The notes under the pieces were generated by a model that searched no databases, was not told where the DNA came from, and saw only the letters and a program-made list of their open reading frames with translations. DNA of 64,000 bases from Paractinoplanes bogorensis. GTDB taxonomy: Bacteria; Actinomycetota; Actinomycetes; Mycobacteriales; Micromonosporaceae. A program made the position numbers and the translations under genes. The stretch's first letter is position 1. The number at the start of each line of letters is the position of its first letter. This document shows positions 26,201-34,164 of this stretch, piece by piece. The DNA lies in contig NZ_JAHKKG010000022.1 in NCBI RefSeq assembly GCF_018829635.1, positions 34,050-98,049 of the forward strand. The letters are read 5' to 3'.

Positions 26201-28979
26201 CGTGCTGCGCGGTGACAGGTTGCGCGGACACAGGCTGCGCGGTGACCGGTTGCGCGGACACGGGCTGGGCTGAGACGGGCTGCGCAGAAACGGGTTGCGC
26301 AGACACGGGCTGGGCTGAGACGGGTCGCGCTGAGACGGGGTGCGTCGAGACCGGCTCGGTTGAGACGGGTTCCGGCGGTAGCTGCTCGGCTATGCGCGGC
26401 TGCGTCAGGATCGACTGGACCGCGATCGGCTCGTCGTAATCGGCGTAGGGGAGGTCGGCGAACGGACGCGTCTCCGAGCGGGACGGCTCGTCGTGCGGTG
26501 AGCCGCTGGTCGGTCCCGCGGCCGGGCGGTTGGGGACGATGACCGGCTGCGCACCGGACGGCGCGAACCAGTCCTGGGTGCCGGGCACCGCGCTGACCGG
26601 TGCGGCCTCGGCGTCCGGGTCCAGCTGGGCCGAGGGTTGGCCGGGCCGAGCCCAGGGCGAGTCCTGCGGGGTGGGCTGGGCCGAGACCGGTCGGGGGCCG
26701 CTTGGCTGGGCCGAGACCGGTTCTGCCGGGGCTGGTCGCGAACTGACCGGCTGTGCGGAGACGGGCCAGGTGGAGTCCGCGTGGTCGGGGACGGCGGGCT
26801 GGGCGGAACTCGTGGGTTGCGCCGAGACCGGCCGGGCGCCGGCGAAGGGTGAAACCGGTGTCGTGGGCTGGGCCGAGACCGGGACGGCGGAGGTCGAGGC
26901 GGCGCCCGGCGGCGGCCCGGAGACTGCGGCCGGGTCCGGATCCACGATGGGCTCGAGGACGACCGGGTGGGCCACGGGTGGTTCGTCGCCGGCCTGCGGT
27001 ACCGGAGGCGGCAGCGGTGTGACCGCGCCCAGGCCGCTCTGCGAGAGCAGCCAGCCCAAGCCGTGGGGTTCCTCGGCGGCCGGCGCCGGGGAATCCCACG
27101 CCGAGCCACCGGTCGGCGACTCCGGACTCGAGACGGCAGGCGGCGCGGTGACCGGTTCGACGTTCTCGGCGCGTGCGGACGGCCCGGTGGAAACCGGCCC
27201 GATCGACGGATCGTAGGGCTCCTCCGACCCGGACGAACTCGTCACCGCACCGGCGGTCTCGGCGTCGAGCCCCGGTCCGTGGTCCCGCCGATACGAACCC
27301 TCGAACTCGTCACGACGATCCCGGCCGTCCTCGGGACGCCATGTTCCCGGCGCGGAACCGCCGCCCGCCCCGGCCGAAGTCTGGTGCGGCGACACCGGCA
27401 TCCCGGACGCCGGGTGGACGCCTTCAGGCTGCCCCGACGTCGGACGCGGCGCACCCGAGTAGGGCTGTCCGGATGCGGGGTGGACGCCCTGGGGCTGCCC
27501 CGAGGCCGGGCGTGGTGCGCCGGAGTAGGGCTGCGCGGAGGCTGGGCGAGCGCCGCCGGGTTGTCCTGCGCCGGGATAGGGCTGCGCGGATGTGGGGTGG
27601 GTGCCGACCGGCTGTCCCGAAGCGGGACGAGACGTGTCGGGGCGGGTGCCGTAGGGGTTCCCGGCCAAGGGCTGAGCGCTCTCCGGGTGTCCCGGCGAGT
27701 ACGGCTGCTCCGAGGCGGGGCGGGTCGGCTGCGGCGGGGCCTGGTAGGCGTTCTGGGGCTGACCGGAGACCTGGCGGGGCGCGGCCGGGTAGGAACCGTG
27801 CGGCCGGCCGGAGTCCGAAGGCGAGCCGGGGCCGCCCGACGTGGGGCGTCCCGCGCCCGGTCGCATCGCCGGCGGATAGGGACCCTGCGGCGGACCGGAA
27901 GCATGCGGCGCCGCCGAGCCGGACGGGTGCTGGGCTGCCGGACCGTAGGCGCGCTGGCCCGCAGGGCTGGACGGGTGCTGAGGCGCGGGGCTACCCGGGT
28001 GCTGGGGCGAGCCAGGACCGGAAGCCGGCTGGCCCGACACCGGATGGGTCACGCCCGGCTGCCCGGGCACGACCGGACCCGAGACCGGGCGGGTGGCCGG
28101 GCCGGGCCCGTTCGGATAGGCGGGCGCGGGCGCTGCCGTGCGCGACGGGGTCACCCGGGTCGGCTGGGGCGCCGGACGGGCCTGGGCCGGCGTACCGCGT
28201 TCGGGCGGCGCCGGGCGCAGGTCGAACGGAGCCTCGCCACGCTGACCGGGAGTGGGGCGGGACGGGAGTGACCCGCGGGACGGGAAGGCGTCCGACGGCG
28301 CGGGCCGGGCGCTGCCGTAGACACCGGCGGGCGGCGACACCGGGCGCGGCGCGGGCTCGTCGGGCGCCGGCCGCCGACCGTATTGGGGTGCGGGCGAGCC
28401 CGGACCCGACGACGGTGATTCCGGCCGGCCCGAGGTCGCACGGCCCGGCGGGTAGGAACCGGAACCCGGATTGACCGGCACCGACGGCCCGCCCGAGCGG
28501 AACTGAGCCGGGGGCGGCGGCGCGGCCTCCCGCATCTGGGCCTCGCGGAACTGCACCGCGTCCCGGTACGACCCGCCACCCGGCTGGCCGGCCCCGGAAC
28601 CGGTCTGACGGCCGTAGACGGGCGCCGAACCCCGCTGCTCGGGCAGAGCACCGGCCGGCCGGTTCCACAACGGCTCCTCGCGCCGGGAATCCGAAGCCGG
28701 ACGGCCATCCGAAGCCGGAGCCGGACGGTCAGCACCACGGATGGGACGTGCGGGAGCCGGCGAAGAAGCGTACGGGGAACGCTCCTGATCCTCGGACGGA
28801 CCGGACCAGGAGGCCGGCGCCGAAGCGGAACCCGAGTCGGACGCCTCGTAGACCGGGGTGTGCACGGCCTTGCGGCGCCCCGGATCGCCCGGATAGCGCT
28901 GGCCGGGCTGCGCCTCCCACTCCCAGGTGATCTCGTAGACCCACGCGGGCTCGTCGGCCCAGGAGCCCCAGCCGCTCAT
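23292..28979 (-). CDS. Giant low-complexity protein with C-terminal TPR-like and WG-repeat domains
   Basis: 1895 residues. The N-terminus is short and Trp-rich (MSGWGSWADEPAWVYEITWEW). It is followed by about 1400 residues of Pro/Ser/Gln/Ala and then Thr/Asp/Ala-rich disordered sequence built on several repeat families. Next comes a helical TPR-like region (about 1510-1640: ARAALRHAEATGDL, AEADRIYAEAD, HLESALDLR) and a C-terminal WG-repeat domain (about 1700-1870) with units such as FADGVAWVRR, FHNGLALVRRGGWGVIDR and YGVVDRAGHLLVQP. No signal peptide, so probably cytoplasmic. WG repeats are usually binding modules. The role is unknown; a scaffold is plausible. The first codon is an ATG at 28979. 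Confidence 0.85.
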   Translation of the reverse strand: MSGWGSWADEPAWVYEITWEWEAQPGQRYPGDPGRRKAVHTPVYEASDSGSASAPASWSGPSEDQERSPYASSPAPARPIRGADRPAPASDGRPASDSRREEPLWNRPAGALPEQRGSAPVYGRQTGSGAGQPGGGSYRDAVQFREAQMREAAPPPPAQFRSGGPSVPVNPGSGSYPPGRATSGRPESPSSGPGSPAPQYGRRPAPDEPAPRPVSPPAGVYGSARPAPSDAFPSRGSLPSRPTPGQRGEAPFDLRPAPPERGTPAQARPAPQPTRVTPSRTAAPAPAYPNGPGPATRPVSGPVVPGQPGVTHPVSGQPASGPGSPQHPGSPAPQHPSSPAGQRAYGPAAQHPSGSAAPHASGPPQGPYPPAMRPGAGRPTSGGPGSPSDSGRPHGSYPAAPRQVSGQPQNAYQAPPQPTRPASEQPYSPGHPESAQPLAGNPYGTRPDTSRPASGQPVGTHPTSAQPYPGAGQPGGARPASAQPYSGAPRPASGQPQGVHPASGQPYSGAPRPTSGQPEGVHPASGMPVSPHQTSAGAGGGSAPGTWRPEDGRDRRDEFEGSYRRDHGPGLDAETAGAVTSSSGSEEPYDPSIGPVSTGPSARAENVEPVTAPPAVSSPESPTGGSAWDSPAPAAEEPHGLGWLLSQSGLGAVTPLPPPVPQAGDEPPVAHPVVLEPIVDPDPAAVSGPPPGAASTSAVPVSAQPTTPVSPFAGARPVSAQPTSSAQPAVPDHADSTWPVSAQPVSSRPAPAEPVSAQPSGPRPVSAQPTPQDSPWARPGQPSAQLDPDAEAAPVSAVPGTQDWFAPSGAQPVIVPNRPAAGPTSGSPHDEPSRSETRPFADLPYADYDEPIAVQSILTQPRIAEQLPPEPVSTEPVSTHPVSARPVSAQPVSAQPVSAQPVSAQPVSAQPVTAQPVSAQPVTAQHVSAQPVSAQPESAQPVTAQHVSAQPVSAPSVSTHPDSGPPGSAPPATAGHFSRQPVSAQPVSADPVSAQPVAARPVSAQPVSSQPVSSQPVSSQPGDDALGTPLIAEPPRDAERSGHGDRYSGEYFEPEARFHADSALGPHDDTEPVEAELLDSVTGADRWATPAEATTDDDIVDAELVEDEPRAIGAPSVTHALSAEPFAPVPRNAQHRPSDATSAPSHTDAGSHDSEPLSADGGYDDGGTRRAGTADQANEPVFASPTATAGADTSSTTIHSDDAAARLSRPGDTTAAPSAATTRTDDATDPAGRPSRPGDTTTAPSAATTRTDDATDPAGRPSRSGDTTTAPSAATTGTDDVTTEPDDAVGRPGHVATDADHSTPRPTDAAPGPDDTAGSDGHIPTDAGNTTPRPTDTATTPDDTAGSHFATDVVNAGTGTGSVTPEAGAAETDPAAQSASDAEGTATGSGTATAEEDVATGSAAAETGDATIATDDGTETDAGTATTDDDAYGERAQAGNQAQAIVRGPAQPIRQKREQQADPRNRRTDPEQILAAYPVMFDPVTLRERIEDTEPMWVVIDRLTDKLEFAERDADRARLLSLRAVASRLLNDLDPALEDARAALRHAEATGDLVRVATVQARLAHVLQWRGEFAEADRIYAEADSPELPARLSAEIHELAGRSAFEQGRWLEAVNHLESALDLRKGADPDLVERIELALDTITGHAAAGWGPYPRTREEIVGDGQPARPARDESTGLLGYPGSLPARFAQAQPFADGVAWVRRPEAQAWELIDEAGTLLIDASAGYRAAGRFAEGLAWVSRDDAGGWYAVDKQNRVIVPGGFDDARPFHNGLALVRRGGWGVIDRHSRTVVQPHYRAFATMLASGEPVDGFTEEGLAVVDAGEVYGVVDRAGHLLVQPVHAALLIHPAAFLVADRFGLWGALDRKGEPMVELKYRERADVLEEIDKLIKDTRPVL
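25140..25375 (-). repeat. 81-bp tandem repeat inside the WG gene
   Basis: Three near-identical copies starting at 25140, 25221 and 25302 (the last partial and more diverged), coding a 27-residue unit containing TDPAGRPSRPGDTTTAPSAA. Copies 1 and 2 differ by only a few bases, which indicates recent duplication or ongoing slippage. Confidence 0.9.
25917..26360 (-). repeat. 15-bp tandem repeat array (QPVSA pentapeptides)
   Basis: Degenerate 15-base units coding QPVSA or QPVTA and similar pentapeptides, more than 20 in a row, with sub-blocks of higher order (the run from 26120 is echoed about 60 bases later). Related units recur, more diluted, to about 26900 and, with a different sequence (PASGQP), between 27410 and 28060. 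Confidence 0.88.
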
Positions 28980-29107
28980 CGGGCGCTCACGGGGAGGCCC
29001 GGCGAATGGCGACGCTCCGTCACGGCTACTTCCACTTCTGGTCGAAAATGCGTCCCGTATCCCGGGTAGAGTCGCCCGGCCCTACTGCAAGGTAGGAGAT
29101 TAACGGC

Positions 29108-29968
29108 GTGGACGGGGGTGACGCCAGGGTGCCGACGATCTCTCCCCGTCGTCCGTTGAGCGCCTCCGCCGCTACTTTCGGTGCATTGATGTGGTCGGGT
29201 TTCCGGCGCTACGCGACCTATCGGCAGGCCACGGTAGCCGGATCGTTCACCAACATAGTCTTCGGGTTTCTTCGCTGCTACGTGCTCCTGGCCGTAGCCG
29301 CCGGGGCGACCGCGGGGGCTCCCGGCGGATACGACGTCCGGCAGCTGGCAACCTTCGTCTGGGTGGGCCAGGGGTTACTCACCGTAGTCGGAATCTGGGG
29401 CTACTCCGACCTGGCCGACCGGATCCGGACCGGTGACATCGCCTCCGACCTGCTGCGGCCGGTCGCGCCGGTGACCGCCTATCTCGCCGCCGACCTGGGC
29501 CGGGCCGGTTATCAGCTGATGACCCGGTTCGTGCCGCCGGTGGTCGTCGGGGCGATCGCGTTTCCGCTGTTCGCGCCGGCGCGCTGGCAGACCGTGCCGC
29601 TTTTCGCGGTTTCTGTACTGCTCGCCGTGATCGGCAGTTTCGGCTGCCGCTATCTGGTCAACGCCACCGCCTACTGGCTGGGCGACGCGCGCGGCCCGCT
29701 GATGTTCTGGACCCTCGGCTCGGGGGTGCTGGCCGGCCTCTACTTCCCGCTGCGGCTGCTGCCCGAGTGGCTGACCATCACGATCTGGGTGGCGACCCCG
29801 CTGCCGGGGCTGTTGCAGACCCCGCTCGACGTCCTGGTCGAGCGGGACGGACCGGGGTTGCAGGCGGGGCTGGTCGCGCTGCAGGCGGTGTGGGCCGTGA
29901 TCATGGTCGCACTCGCCGCCGTGGTGCAGCGCCGGGCCGAGCGCAAGCTGGTGGTGCAGGGTGGCTGA
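29108..29968 (+). CDS. ABC-2 type exporter permease 1
   Basis: 286 residues from a GTG preceded by AGGTAGGAGA. Six membrane helices; the sequence WSGFRRYATYRQATVAGSFTN at the start and GDIASDLLRPV in the cytoplasmic loop resemble the DUF990/ABC-2 permease pairs of actinobacteria. First gene of a three-gene exporter (permease, permease, ATPase) with overlapping reading frames. Substrate unknown; such pairs are often annotated as multidrug or daunorubicin-like exporters without evidence. Confidence 0.9.
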   Translation: MDGGDARVPTISPRRPLSASAATFGALMWSGFRRYATYRQATVAGSFTNIVFGFLRCYVLLAVAAGATAGAPGGYDVRQLATFVWVGQGLLTVVGIWGYSDLADRIRTGDIASDLLRPVAPVTAYLAADLGRAGYQLMTRFVPPVVVGAIAFPLFAPARWQTVPLFAVSVLLAVIGSFGCRYLVNATAYWLGDARGPLMFWTLGSGVLAGLYFPLRLLPEWLTITIWVATPLPGLLQTPLDVLVERDGPGLQAGLVALQAVWAVIMVALAAVVQRRAERKLVVQGG

Positions 29969-30761
29969 GTTCCGCGCGTACGCCGCACTGCTCGGCGGCC
30001 GGCTGCGCAGCGCGACCGCCTACCGGGCGTCGTTCGCGGTCGAGATCATCACGAACGCGGGCGGCACCGCGATCGACGTCAGCACCGTCTTCGTGCTGTT
30101 CACGGCGACCCGGCTGCTCGGCGGCTTCACGCTCGGCGAGGCGCTGATGATGACCGGGCTGACCGCGGCCGGATTCGCGCTGGCCGATCTCACCGTGGGC
30201 AACATCGACCAGCTCAAGACGTACGTGCGTCTGGGCACGCTGGACGCCGTACTGGTGCGGCCGCTGGCGGTTCTGCCCCAGCTGGTGATCGCCGATCTGC
30301 CGTTGCGCAAGCTGCTGCGGTCCGGGGTCGGACTGGCCGTGCTGATCGTGGCGGTGGCGAGCAACGACATCGTGTGGACGCCGGCCCGGGTCGCGTTGCT
30401 GGTCACGGCCCCGCTCAGTGGCGCGGTGTTCTTCGGTTCGATCTTCGTGCTCAGTGCCAGCCTGGCGTTCTGGTGGGTCGAGTCGGGCGAGGTCGGGTCG
30501 GCCTTCACGTACGGTGGTCGCGACTTCACGTCCTATCCGATCAGCGTCTACGGTGGATGGTTCCGGGCCGTGTTCGCGTACGGGCTGGGCTTCGCCTTTG
30601 TCAGTTATCACCCGGCCCTCACGTTGCTCGGCCGGGCCGATCCGCTCGGTCTGCCGGCCTGGTCGGGATATGTGTCTCCGCTGGTCGCGCTGGCCGCCGC
30701 GGGCCTGGCCGGAGTCGTCTGGAGGATCGGCGTGCGGCGCTACCGGAGCACCGGCTCATGA
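29961..30761 (+). CDS. ABC-2 type exporter permease 2
   Basis: 266 residues, six hydrophobic helices, overlapping permease 1 by eight bases and the ATPase by four. Sequence features: LLGGRLRSATAYRASFAVE at the start, the loop NIDQLKTYVRLGTLDAVLVRPL and YGGRDFTSYPISVYG before the last helices. It matches the second member of DUF990-style permease pairs, forming a heterodimer with the upstream product. Confidence 0.9.
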   Translation: MAEFRAYAALLGGRLRSATAYRASFAVEIITNAGGTAIDVSTVFVLFTATRLLGGFTLGEALMMTGLTAAGFALADLTVGNIDQLKTYVRLGTLDAVLVRPLAVLPQLVIADLPLRKLLRSGVGLAVLIVAVASNDIVWTPARVALLVTAPLSGAVFFGSIFVLSASLAFWWVESGEVGSAFTYGGRDFTSYPISVYGGWFRAVFAYGLGFAFVSYHPALTLLGRADPLGLPAWSGYVSPLVALAAAGLAGVVWRIGVRRYRSTGS

Positions 30762-31744
30762 TCGAGATGAAGAACCTCCGCAAGGATTTTCCCGTACGCG
30801 TGAAAGCGGGCCGGTTCCGCCGGGAGAAACGGGTTCTGACGGCGGTCGACGGGGTGAGCCTGTCGATCGCGGCGGGCGAGATGGTCGGTTACATCGGGCC
30901 CAACGGTGCCGGCAAGTCGACCACCCTCAAGATGCTGACCGGGGTGCTCGCGCCGTCGGCGGGTGAGGTGTCGGTGTGCGGGCTGAGCCCGGTGGCGCAG
31001 CGGACCCGGCTGGCGCTGCGCATCGGCGTGGTGTTCGGGCAGCGCTCCCAGCTGTGGTGGGATCTGCCCCTGCGCGAGTCGTTCCGCCTGCTCAAGCATG
31101 TCTACCGGGTGCCCGCAGCCGAGCACGAGACCCGCCTGCGCCGCTGCCGCGAGCTGCTCGATCTCGACGCGTTCATGGAGACGCCCGTACGCCAGTTGTC
31201 GCTCGGCCAGCGCATGCGCGGGGAACTCACGGCGGCCCTGCTGCACGGTCCCGAGGTGCTGTTCCTGGACGAGCCGACCATCGGGCTGGACGTGGTGAGC
31301 AAGCAGGCGGTCCGCTCGTTCCTGGGCGAGCTGGGCCGCGGCGGCGATGTCACGCTGGTGCTGACCACTCACGACCTGGCCGACATCGAGCGGCTGTGCA
31401 AGCGGCTGGTCGTGATCGACCACGGGCGCGTGGTGCACGACGGGACGATCGAAGACCTGCATTCCCGGTACGGGTCCAGGCGCCGTCTGGTGGCCGACCT
31501 GGACTCGCCGTTGCCGCCGGGCTTCGCGCTGCCCGGTGCTGTGCTTTCCACCGTGGAGGCGGACGGGCATCGGGTGACGTTCACGCTCGAGTCGATCGCG
31601 GCCGGGGCGGCGGTGGCTGCGCTGGTCAACGCTGCTTCCGTACGGGATCTGTCGGTCATCGAGCCGGACATCGAGGACGTGGTGGCCCGCCTCTACCGGT
31701 GTTCCATCACCAGCACGGCCCAGGACGGTTCGAGCGCCTCGTAG
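30758..31744 (+). CDS. ABC exporter ATPase subunit
   Basis: 328 residues. Walker A GPNGAGKST, a Q-loop GVVFGQRSQLWW, a signature LSLGQRMRGE in which GQR replaces the canonical GGQ, Walker B VLFLDEPTIGLD and the switch His in TTHDLADIE. The region VRVKAGRFRREKR near the N-terminus is an insertion typical of this exporter ATPase group. A C-terminal 90-residue domain follows. The last 50 bases overlap the 3' end of the opposing regulator gene, so the two stops cross. Confidence 0.93.
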   Translation: MIEMKNLRKDFPVRVKAGRFRREKRVLTAVDGVSLSIAAGEMVGYIGPNGAGKSTTLKMLTGVLAPSAGEVSVCGLSPVAQRTRLALRIGVVFGQRSQLWWDLPLRESFRLLKHVYRVPAAEHETRLRRCRELLDLDAFMETPVRQLSLGQRMRGELTAALLHGPEVLFLDEPTIGLDVVSKQAVRSFLGELGRGGDVTLVLTTHDLADIERLCKRLVVIDHGRVVHDGTIEDLHSRYGSRRRLVADLDSPLPPGFALPGAVLSTVEADGHRVTFTLESIAAGAAVAALVNAASVRDLSVIEPDIEDVVARLYRCSITSTAQDGSSAS

Positions 31745-32259
31745 TGGTGGTCGACGTCGCCCGGGAAGGTCACGTAGTCGCCCGGGCCGAGCTCGACCTG
31801 CTCGCCGACCGGACCGGCCTTGATCCGGCCCGACGCCAGCACGATGTGCTCGATGCTGCCCGGGATGTGCGCGAGCGCGTCGCGGGCCTGACCCGGCTCG
31901 AGCTCCATCACGTAGAGGTCGCGCCGGGTGTGCGGCGAGCCCGCGGCCAGCAGCGTCGCCACGAAGTCGGCCTCGTCGGCCTGCAGTCGTGGCCCCTCGC
32001 CGGCCCGGATCACCCGCACCTGCGCCTCGGGCGGCTCGACCAGCCGGCTGAACGGCACGCCGAGCGCCACCCCGAGCGACCAGAGTGTCTCGATGCTGGG
32101 ATTGCCGGTGCCCGACTCGAGCTGGGACAGCGTCGACTTGGCCAGACCGGCCCGGCGGGCGAGCTCGGCCAGCGAGATCCCGGCCCGCTCCCGTTCCCGG
32201 CGCAGGGCGGCCGCGATCGTGGCGAGCGGGGGCGCCGGTTCATGCACTGTTCGCTCCAT
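31693..32259 (-). CDS. XRE-family regulator with C-terminal cupin domain (probable azlCD regulator)
   Basis: 188 residues. HTH_3 domain at about 14-68 (RERERAGISLAELARRAGLA, STLSQLESG, PSIETLWSLG), then a cupin fold (about 105-185) with LEPGQARDALAHIPGSIEHIV and GPGDYVTFPGDVDHHYE, whose His residues could bind a metal. Such proteins often sense an amino acid or metabolite. Divergent from azlC with two GTTC/GAAC inverted repeats between them. The gene tail overlaps the ABC ATPase gene. Confidence 0.9.
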   Translation of the reverse strand: MERTVHEPAPPLATIAAALRRERERAGISLAELARRAGLAKSTLSQLESGTGNPSIETLWSLGVALGVPFSRLVEPPEAQVRVIRAGEGPRLQADEADFVATLLAAGSPHTRRDLYVMELEPGQARDALAHIPGSIEHIVLASGRIKAGPVGEQVELGPGDYVTFPGDVDHHYEALEPSWAVLVMEHR

Positions 32260-32314
32260 CGATCGAGTTGTTCGGTTTGACGAACGCACTTCACGTCGTT
32301 CAGTATTTCGAACT
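32260..32314. promoter_or_regulatory. Divergent promoter/operator between regulator and azlC
   Basis: Two inverted repeats: GTTCG-N6-CGAAC at 32270-32285 and GTTC-N8-GAAC at 32298-32313, about 28 bases apart. They are candidate operators for the XRE-cupin regulator. The second ends one base before the azlC ATG, and no ribosome site is visible, so azlC may be read from a leaderless transcript. Confidence 0.65.
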
Positions 32315-32998
32315 ATGCGTACGATACAGCGAACACTGCTCCGGGACGCGGCCGCCATCGCCGCGGCCATGGTGGCGGTGGGCGCCTCGTTCGGTGCCAT
32401 CGCCATCGCGTACGGGCTGCCCACCTGGGTGCCGTTCCTCATGTCGACGGTCGTGTTCGCCGGGGGATCGCAGTTCCTGGCCGTGGGCCTGCTCGCCGCC
32501 AGCCCCGTCGCCGCCGTCCTGGCCGGCCTGCTGCTGAACGCCCGCCACTTCCCGTTCGGCATGGCGATCGGCAGCGTCATGGGCAACCGGTGGCGTGACC
32601 GTCTGATCGGCAGCCACGTGATGACCGACGAGGTCGTGGCCTTCACCCTGGCCGAGCCCGACCCCACCCAGCGCCGCCGCACGTACTGGCTGATCGGCAT
32701 CACGCTGTTCACGTCGTGGAACATCGGCACCGCCCTGGGCGTGCTGCTGGGCACCGCCGTGGGCGACTACGAGTCCCTGGGCCTGGACGCCGCCTTCCCG
32801 GCCGCGCTGCTCGCCCTGATCCTGCCCTCGATGCGCGATCGCCCGACCCGGATCGTGGCCCTGGCCGGCGCCGCGATCGCCGTCGCCGCCACCCCCGTGC
32901 TCCCTGCCGGCCTACCGGTCCTGTGCGCCCTGCTGGGCTTGCTGACTTTAATCCGCCGCCCGTCCTCTTCGCGCCTGTCCTCGGAGGCTGAAGCATGA
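32315..32998 (+). CDS. azlC: Branched-chain amino acid exporter large subunit
   Basis: 227 residues, about six membrane helices. Family motifs: AVGASFGAIAIAYGLPTW, STVVFAGGSQF, LLLNARHFPFGM and HVMTDEVVAFTL, matching AzlC/YgaZ, which with AzlD/YgaH exports valine and related compounds. The stop overlaps the azlD start (ATGATG). Probably controlled by the divergent XRE-cupin protein. Confidence 0.94.
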   Translation: MRTIQRTLLRDAAAIAAAMVAVGASFGAIAIAYGLPTWVPFLMSTVVFAGGSQFLAVGLLAASPVAAVLAGLLLNARHFPFGMAIGSVMGNRWRDRLIGSHVMTDEVVAFTLAEPDPTQRRRTYWLIGITLFTSWNIGTALGVLLGTAVGDYESLGLDAAFPAALLALILPSMRDRPTRIVALAGAAIAVAATPVLPAGLPVLCALLGLLTLIRRPSSSRLSSEAEA

Positions 32999-33303
32999 TG
33001 CTCGCCGCGATCGTGATCCTCGGCCTGGGCACCTACACGATGCGTCTGGGCGGCGTCCTGCTGCGCTCCCGCGTAGGGCTCTCCGACAGCCTGCAACGCC
33101 TGCTCCCGATGGCCGCCGCCGCCCTGCTCGCCGCCCTGGCCGCGACGTCGACGTTGATGGCCGGCGCTGCTTTCGCGGGTTTCGCGCGCCCACTCGGTGT
33201 CGCCGTCGGTGCCGTGCTGGCCTGGCGCAAGGCCCCGTTCGTAGTCGTCGTCGTGGCCGCCGCCGCTACTGCCGCCCTGCTACGCCTGGCCGGCCTGGAG
33301 TAG
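32995..33303 (+). CDS. azlD: Branched-chain amino acid exporter small subunit
   Basis: 102 residues, three to four helices. LGLGTYTMRLGGVLL and VLAWRKAPFVVVVVAA are the AzlD/YgaH signatures. The ATG overlaps the azlC stop by four bases; translational coupling is likely. It ends 28 bases from the convergent methyltransferase gene. Confidence 0.93.
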   Translation: MMLAAIVILGLGTYTMRLGGVLLRSRVGLSDSLQRLLPMAAAALLAALAATSTLMAGAAFAGFARPLGVAVGAVLAWRKAPFVVVVVAAAATAALLRLAGLE

Positions 33304-33331
33304 GCGTCACCTATCCCCCCGGACACTCGCC

Positions 33332-34117
33332 TCAGCGGCGGCCCTGCCAGACGGTGCGCTCGGTTCGGATGGTCAGGTCGTCGCGGGTGCCCAGGCCGGT
33401 CACCAGCTTGTCCAGCTCGGCCAGCTGAGCGTCGGCCACTCGGCCCTCCAGGCGGTGCCGCATGCGGCCCAGCGACACCTCGGCATAGCGCGCCGCCGCC
33501 CGCGGCAGCGGCCCCGGCAGTTCGATCTCGAAGTGCTTCTCGGACACGCCGCTGAATCCGGCCTCGGTGATCCGGTCGAACCAGTTCTCGTGCATGTGCA
33601 GGCCCGCCTCGTGGCGCATGCGGTCGGCCTCGGTGTGCACGAGGGCTTCCAGCGGCTCGTCCGGCGTGCCGGTGAGGAAGCGCGGGAACGAGTCGAGTTC
33701 GGCGATCACCAGCAGGCCGCCGGGGCGCAGCGCCTCGCGGGCCGCGGTCAGGGCGCGGGCCGGGTCGGCCATGTGGTGCATCGACGACGCGGCCCAGATC
33801 ACGTCGACCGGGCCGAAGTCGGGCCACGGCTGGTCGAGGTCGGCCTCGACCGTGCGGATCCGATCGTCCAGGCCCTCCTCGAGCGCCCGTCCGCGCAGGT
33901 GGGCCAGCATCTCGGGGGAGACGTCGACCGCGGTCACCCGGGCTCCGGGCAGTTCGCGGGCCAGGGCGAGCGAACCGGTGCCGCTGCCCGCGCCCAGGTC
34001 GACGATGTGCGGGTGGTCGCCGGCCTCGGCGCCGACGACGGCGATCAGGTTGCGGTGGTAATCGCTCAAGACCTCGGCGTCCAGGTCGAGCATTTCGATC
34101 ATGTGGTCGTGTGCCAT
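33332..34117 (-). CDS. Class I SAM-dependent methyltransferase
   Basis: 261 residues from the ATG giving MAHDHMIEMLDLD; another ATG at 34138 would add seven residues. Motif I HIVDLGAGSGTGSLAL binds SAM, followed by VTAVDVSPEML, VEADLDQPW and the post-motif DVIWAASSMHHM. The N-terminal HDHMIEMLDLDAEVL resembles small-molecule methyltransferases of the Methyltransf_25 type. Substrate unknown. Divergent from an XRE-cupin regulator with a perfect palindrome between them, so the regulator probably controls it. Confidence 0.9.
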   Translation of the reverse strand: MAHDHMIEMLDLDAEVLSDYHRNLIAVVGAEAGDHPHIVDLGAGSGTGSLALARELPGARVTAVDVSPEMLAHLRGRALEEGLDDRIRTVEADLDQPWPDFGPVDVIWAASSMHHMADPARALTAAREALRPGGLLVIAELDSFPRFLTGTPDEPLEALVHTEADRMRHEAGLHMHENWFDRITEAGFSGVSEKHFEIELPGPLPRAAARYAEVSLGRMRHRLEGRVADAQLAELDKLVTGLGTRDDLTIRTERTVWQGRR

Positions 34118-34138
34118 GTCTCGACGGTAGCCAAGCAT

Positions 34139-34151
34139 TGCCCCTGGGGCA
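34139..34151. promoter_or_regulatory. Palindromic operator candidate TGCCCC-T-GGGGCA
   Basis: Perfect 13-base palindrome midway in the 47-base gap between the divergent methyltransferase and regulator genes; likely binding site of the XRE-cupin protein. Confidence 0.65.
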
Positions 34152-34164
34152 TAGCATCTTGCGT

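Noticed and set aside
26967..28474. Overlapping plus-strand open frames of 430 codons
   Set aside because: Antisense to the repeat-rich part of the WG gene; Arg/Gly/Ala-rich shadows without domains.
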